Source: Apostichopus parvimensis (lineage: Eukaryota > Echinodermata > Holothuroidea > Aspidochirotida > Stichopodidae). Taken from it: a stretch of DNA of 20,663 nt. The position numbers were made by a program, and so were the translations under genes. The DNA lies in contig JXUT01136487.1 in the NCBI GenBank assembly GCA_000934455.1, positions 1 through 20,663 of the forward strand, read 5' to 3'. This document shows, one piece after another, positions 12,101 to 18,100 of the stretch (positions are counted from its first letter, which is position 1; the number at the start of each line of letters is the position of its first letter). The notes below the pieces were generated by a model that was not told the origin of the DNA, made no database searches, and worked only from the letters and a program-made list of their open reading frames with translations.

Positions 12101-15100
12101 TTAATAGACCGATAAGCTAGATCCTTCAGAAACAAGTGTGTCTCATATATAAACTCCACACATTGAAGGTTTCAGTGGCTATTGATTGTCAGTCAGTACA
12201 CTCTGATGACAAAACCATGCTGTTCAATTTTCAGTCATGGAATTGTTATCCTTTTATGAGAATAGAAAGTACAATAAAAAGCGCTTGACATAACAGCTAG
12301 CTATAGAAAACAAATGCTTCCATTGATTGCTTTGATAGTTTGGTCATAACGTTATATAAAAGCATTGAGAGCTCTCAAAAGACAACAGTGCTACAAATGA
12401 AAAGGTATATATATATATAAGCTTTTCATTGAATGAACGTTTTTGAAACGAATGGCTAAATTTAGTAGCGCAGAATAAACTATTGTATCCTGAGTGCAGA
12501 AAAGTGCAGTAAAGAAAAATGTCTTTGTCGATATGCGTGAGAACAGAATAAGAGGAAGAATAAGTCGATTACAGTTTTATAACGTCGCTTGTTTTGATAG
12601 TCTTGTCAGTCAGCGACTAATTTGGATTTTCCATTAGAGTTGCATGACTTCTTGTGACCGGCGTGACAGCAGTTGTATAGACGAGAGTGAACAGCACCAG
12701 TGGGGGGGGTGGGGGGTGGGGGGAAGGAATTGGTCCCACAATGCAGACATATTTTGCAAAAACTTACATTTCTGTGTATGAAAAGGAAACGTAGGGGTGA
12801 GGGGTTGGGGGAGGTTTTTCATGAGTCAAAAAATCATGTGGCATAAGATAGGAGGGATATAAATATAAAGCAAAAGTGGAGGACACCAAACTTGACCAAT
12901 TGCAACATTGATACAACAATATACCTTACACGTCCCCCCTCACCCCCCTCCCCTAACCCCATTGGCAATGCTTCTTGCATTTATGTGCCTAGCTGTCTTG
13001 CACAGTTTCCTTTGCCCACTTCTTCCTGCATTCTTGCAAGCTTAGACCTTTTATAACATTCTACTGATTCCACTATCTCTGGGTATAATTCTGTTCTCAC
13101 TCATTAAAATTTTACCCATTGATTGGTCGTCTTTGATTGGACGTCTGAGATTAAGCTAATCAATTTAAATTCAGAATTAGGAAGGAAACAAAGTGATACA
13201 TGTCTATTGTCCATTATTTTCTGTATGTGGTTTCTCTCACTCGTAAAAAAAATTTGTTTTTCCTAACTGTCCTTCCTAACTTTTCAAATTTACCTCGGTG
13301 CCAAGATTTGAAAAGCTGAAATATTGGTGTGCTGTTCTGCCATTGCGACCAAAACTTTCCAACACAATTTCCAAATCGCCACTAAATAGTCGCCTCCCCC
13401 CCCCCCTATAGCAATCTTTATAAATTTGGACGTCCCTTCGCTGAGCGGGATGAGCCTAGAAGTTGCTTACATTCTAGTTCAGAAGTGGATGTTTGTAGTC
13501 TGGAGAGACCAGGCTGTATCGTCATTTGTTTCTTCGTTATACTTATTACTAATTAAGGTAAACACTTCCGTATACACTGTGAACGTATTCTGTATTTTCT
13601 TTTTTACAGTTTCAGAAGCAAGATCCAGCTGCTACCAGGAAATGAAAAATGTGCCGACTGTAAACAGGACCGTAAGTAAAAAGTTAGAAGCTTCTGTATC
13701 TACTGACGCTCATCTTCAGTTAAGTAGGTTAACCGATTTCGGGAAATTTTATCCAAGCTCATTCAAGTTCGCCGAGGCACCTACATTAAGTTTGCAGTTT
13801 AGGAAACTTAACCGACTCCTTCAGCTCCTCACCAAATCAACTTCAGATATATAGTTGTCTAAACTGACAATTTCATTTGGTTTCGAAAACATTTCATTGT
13901 TCTGACAATTTTAACACTCTAGAAATGGCTCTGACTTGAGAGTTCATTGCACTCACCAGTGAACTGCATTGCGATGAGATTTTTATATGGAATAGTATGA
14001 AAAGTTTATTTAAGGCCAAAAGAAAAAAAAGAAGTGGTGAAATGCTGTTTATTTTTTTTTTGTCAAGTAAGGATTTAAATACCTGAATTAAGTACCTGAA
14101 TCAAGTTCCTGTTCATTGATTTATATATCTGCCAGTTATTTCCTGTTTAGCAATATATATACACATATATATACATATATATACACATATATATACATAT
14201 ATATACATATATATATATACACATATATACATATATATACATATATATATCTATATGTATATTATTGAAATCGTAGTGAGTTGGAAAATCCAGAACAGTG
14301 AAAAAACTTCCAGCCTCCACCCGGATTTGAACCCGGGCCTCCCGCTTATTATGCGGACACCCTAACCCCACTAGGCTATGGACACTGATTGTATGTCCAG
14401 AGGTTCGAAACCGGTAAGGAAGGTCGTAATTCCACTGTAGGCGTTTGTCACCTGTATCTAACAATACTAGTTCTGTTTTGGTGACATATTTTGCCTTACT
14501 CTAGAGATCAAACATGATGCACAAAAAGTGTACAACTTTAAGACTTACTGTTCCACTTTAAGACTTACTATTCCACTTTTGAGATACAAATCAGTGGAGG
14601 TGATTATTAAAACTTTCACCTATTCAATTGATTACAAATTTTTCTAAGAGTTCCCCCAGCAACTCCCCCTCCCCCCCCCTTCCCCCCTAGCCCTCTGTCA
14701 TGTTTAATTCATATTTGATTTTCCTTCTCTTACAGAAGCGACTTGGGCCTGTATTAATTTTGGTACCACCGTTTGCATCGCGTGCTCTGGTGTACACAGG
14801 TAAGGGGGCTGTGTCTTTAGTCACTATAGCATGTATGATTATTGTACACATGTTTGCTCAGGATTGAGTTACTAGAATCCATACAGAAATGTATTAGCAT
14901 TAAAAAACATAAATTGGCTTCTACTAATGAGTCTATATCTTGAATTGTTATGACAGATAGTAATTAGTGATGAGTATATCTTTACAACCAAAATGGATTA
15001 TATAAAGATGATAAGTTCCCATTATTTTTTAATATTGTTAAGACTACGAAATATTAGTACCAGTAGATATTCTACCCTAGAACAGCCGTTCTCTATCGGC

Positions 15101-18100
15101 AGCAGGGGCCAAATTTCAATCCAGCCTGTGAAAAATATTAAAAAAGTAATCGGGTATGCAGACACCCAAGGCTTGAAGAGTTGTGCGTCCTACCAGCATA
15201 CCCTGCATAAACTAATCAATGTAGGGGCAGTGAGAGTTTGATTCTGGCCATGTAAAAAACTAAAAAAAAATTATGTTCCTCGCTGACCCCTTTGTTGTAG
15301 AAAGTTATTTAAGAAACCATTCATCCCATATTTTTTTTGTATAATGTTAGTAATTAGCAGACTCTGTATTCATTGTTATAATTGTATGTTTTGTGAAAGC
15401 TACAATTAAAAGGAGAAATAAACGGGGGAAAAAAAATCCCATATTTAAAAATTAATTTTACATTTTTACTTTTCACTAGGTTTTCTAAGATATCTCGGGT
15501 CAGTGGTGTATATATTTATATCTCCTTTTTTTGATCACCAAATGCACTGCTTCCCTCTCCATCCATATTCTTCTTGATCATTGAAATGATTTCATGTGAT
15601 GATGTCATATCTTCTTTATGAATATTCAGGAGTATGGGGGTGCACCTATCCAAAGTGAGATCTCTTACACTGGACAAATGGGAACCAGAGACAGCTAAGG
15701 TAAGAGTCACATGCAAAACTGACAGTTTAAGGTAGCATACTCCACATGTGTTGTATGTATTTGTATTGTATTGTTTGTATTTTAGATCCAGGAACTCGCG
15801 AAGAAGCCTCATTGGCTTATCAAAGCCGCATGCTGACCGAAGTCAGTCTCTTAGATTCGTATTTTAATGTCCATGATTATGAATTGTCAATTGTCAACAA
15901 CTATGTAACTGGACGACATACATTAATCTTGGAGTGACTCGAACTCGGGACCTTATGATTGGAAGGCACCGGCCTTAACTAACCACTGAGCTAAATCTTC
16001 TTGAGCGAACACTCCACTCAGCTAACACTCCACATGATTCCCCCATTGACTTACACACTAAATCATCAAAGTACTGTGCTCTTTAAGTCCTTGTAGAAGT
16101 TCTCTCTAGCTAAACTCTACCCATCACTGGATAGCTGACAAGTTCGCCATTCATGGCACCATCAATCTTTGGTATCATGACCTTGAAGATTTTTGGCTAT
16201 GAGAGCCTGAAATTGTTGTCACTTGTAAACAAACCTCTATACTCAGTAGTAAACAAGTTTTTTTATGCTGCTCCTGGGAGGTCTAATGTGGTTTAAAATT
16301 GCCTCAGTTGCCCCAATTTGTGCACCACATTGTACTTCCATTTTTGAACCCTGACATCCAAGCCACAAAATAAAAATCATATTTTGTTTTGATAACATAT
16401 CAAAAAAGATATGCTCCTGATGTTTTTCGGCACTTTTCCTGAAAGAGAATACTTGGGCGGATTGATATAGACTCAATATGGAGTATGCCACATTAAGCAT
16501 AAAGGTAAAGACAGATGGCACTAGTCGTATAAAGATTCAGCAAGTAGACTACATGCAATACCAAATGTGAATCTCAACTGTCTGCCAGATTTAGCTAATT
16601 GCTCTACCATTAACCTTTGTTTTGACGGAAACCTCATTAATAGCCAACCAAATGATTATTTCATTTTTTTTGTTATTTCTGTAACATAAGTTGTTTAGAG
16701 TCTGCATCCTCAGTAGGTGATAGTCTATAGTGTGCTTATGTGAGGCTTTGCTTTCCTTTATCTAGTAATAAAATAATAAATAAATAAAAATTGTAAAGTC
16801 ATTAAGCAAATCACCAGGTGCTGAAATGCTTTTTGTACCCGGGTGAATAGATACAAATGTCTTCTTTTTTTTCCCCCATTCTTTTTCAGGTCATGTTAGA
16901 GTTGGGTAATGCCAAGATTAATCAGATCTATGAGGGCAAAGTAGACGAGAGTATAGCCCAGCCCGCCATCCCACATTGTTCAAAGTAAGTATAACTTAAA
17001 CTGATACAGAGAGCATATCTAATCCTGTATTCTTGTATTTAAGATGTCTGACAGTTTGACCAATTAGGCTCTAGAGAAAAGGGGGAGAGGTGCAGTTAGA
17101 GAAGTTGTAGGGTGGGTGCACTTCGAGAAGGGGCCAGGGTGCAGATAGAGGAAGGAGAGGTGTGCTGTTGTTAGAAGTGACAGGACAGGGTGTTGATAAA
17201 GAAGGAAACGTTTGTAGTCAGCAAAGGATTCAAGTTTGTGCTTACCTAGTTGGTTCTAGAAGTTTGTAAGCAGCTCTGTGTTGTCTTTGCTTCAAGTGAG
17301 CTTCGACTGCACCAGGGAATGTTACCCTAGTCAAGCTCTGAACACTGAATCAGATGTTAAATCCATCAATAAACGGTTAGCCCTGCCCTAAACAATTTCC
17401 TAGTTAAAGGACATTTTTTTGAATGAGCGAATCTCCAGGAATGATGTTTTATCACTATAATACCATAGTTGGTGGTTTGGCATTTTAAAATTGGCAGGTC
17501 AAGCAAGGGTCCTGTTTATGACTGTTTTAAATTGGAATTTATATATGATTTGTTTTTTAATGAGCAGCAAAGATATCGGTTATTTCTTCTTCACTATGAA
17601 ATGCATGAGACCCTAACTTGAAACTTATAGACTGCTAAATAACTGCATCTTCTGCCTCGCACCTTGTGGAGAGAATAGTTTTAATGTTTATTCATGCCAA
17701 CTTCAATCTGGGTAACTCAATTCTCAGAGAATGTGAATTTTCCATCGGTCCCAGTTTTGAGGTTTCATTTGTTTGTCACGATATTTCTGTCAGAGCCGGT
17801 CAATTGTCAATTTCTGGTTTTATCCATGACCGCTGATAAATTTTCTCCCGCATTTTACCTACAGTGCAATGAGAGAGAAATGGATTCGTGCAAAGTACCA
17901 ACACAAGCACTTTGTCTGTAAGGAATCTTCCATATTCACGGAGAAACGAAACAGATTCAGGAGATTCAAGGAGAACAAGAAACAGAGGAGTAGTCGGAGG
18001 AAGGCCAAGGAGAAGGAGAAGGAGAAGGACAATGCTACGGTCAAAACAGGTAAGGACAGGCACTGTGCTGGGAGGATGGGGGAAGTCTGTCATAAGAAGG

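Larger units (their letters stand above)
11246..13609 (+). other. Intron 7 (2.4 kb)
   Basis: It contains a tandem array of the palindromic motif (11418-11660), a TCTG/TCTA microsatellite (11661-11732), an (AT)n tract (12402-12419), G-rich tracts (12700-12724 and 12791-12814), a C-rich tract (12933-12960) and a C10 run near 13396-13405. 11740-12390 and 12960-13390 show nothing recognisable. A 142-codon open frame that crosses the intron into exon 8 is out of frame with ACAP and has no family motif. Confidence 0.85.
13672..14735 (+). other. Intron 8 (1.1 kb)
   Basis: It is bounded by gtaagt and ttccttctcttacag. It holds an ATATAC microsatellite (14150-14262), an antisense tRNA-like element (14311-14388), a 22-bp tandem repeat (14533-14578) and a C-rich tract (14660-14687) shortly before the acceptor. 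13860-14140 shows nothing notable. Confidence 0.85.
15700..16889 (+). other. Intron 10 (1.2 kb)
   Basis: It is bounded by gtaaga and a strong T-rich acceptor ending ctttttcag. It contains an antisense tRNA-like element (15930-16003) and an AATAAATAAAT stretch (16766-16791) that may be the tail of a sense retroelement. 16010-16560 shows nothing recognisable. Confidence 0.85.

Noticed and set aside
13426..13854. A 142-codon open frame on the plus strand across exon 8
   Set aside because: It reads exon 8 in a different frame from the one that gives the zinc finger, and its sequence is low-information. It is a shadow frame.
14311..14388. A functional tRNA gene on the minus strand (loop ataataa would suggest an isoleucine-type AAT anticodon)
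   Set aside because: The T stem has a mismatch, the acceptor stem does not pair convincingly and a SINE-like body and tail follow it.
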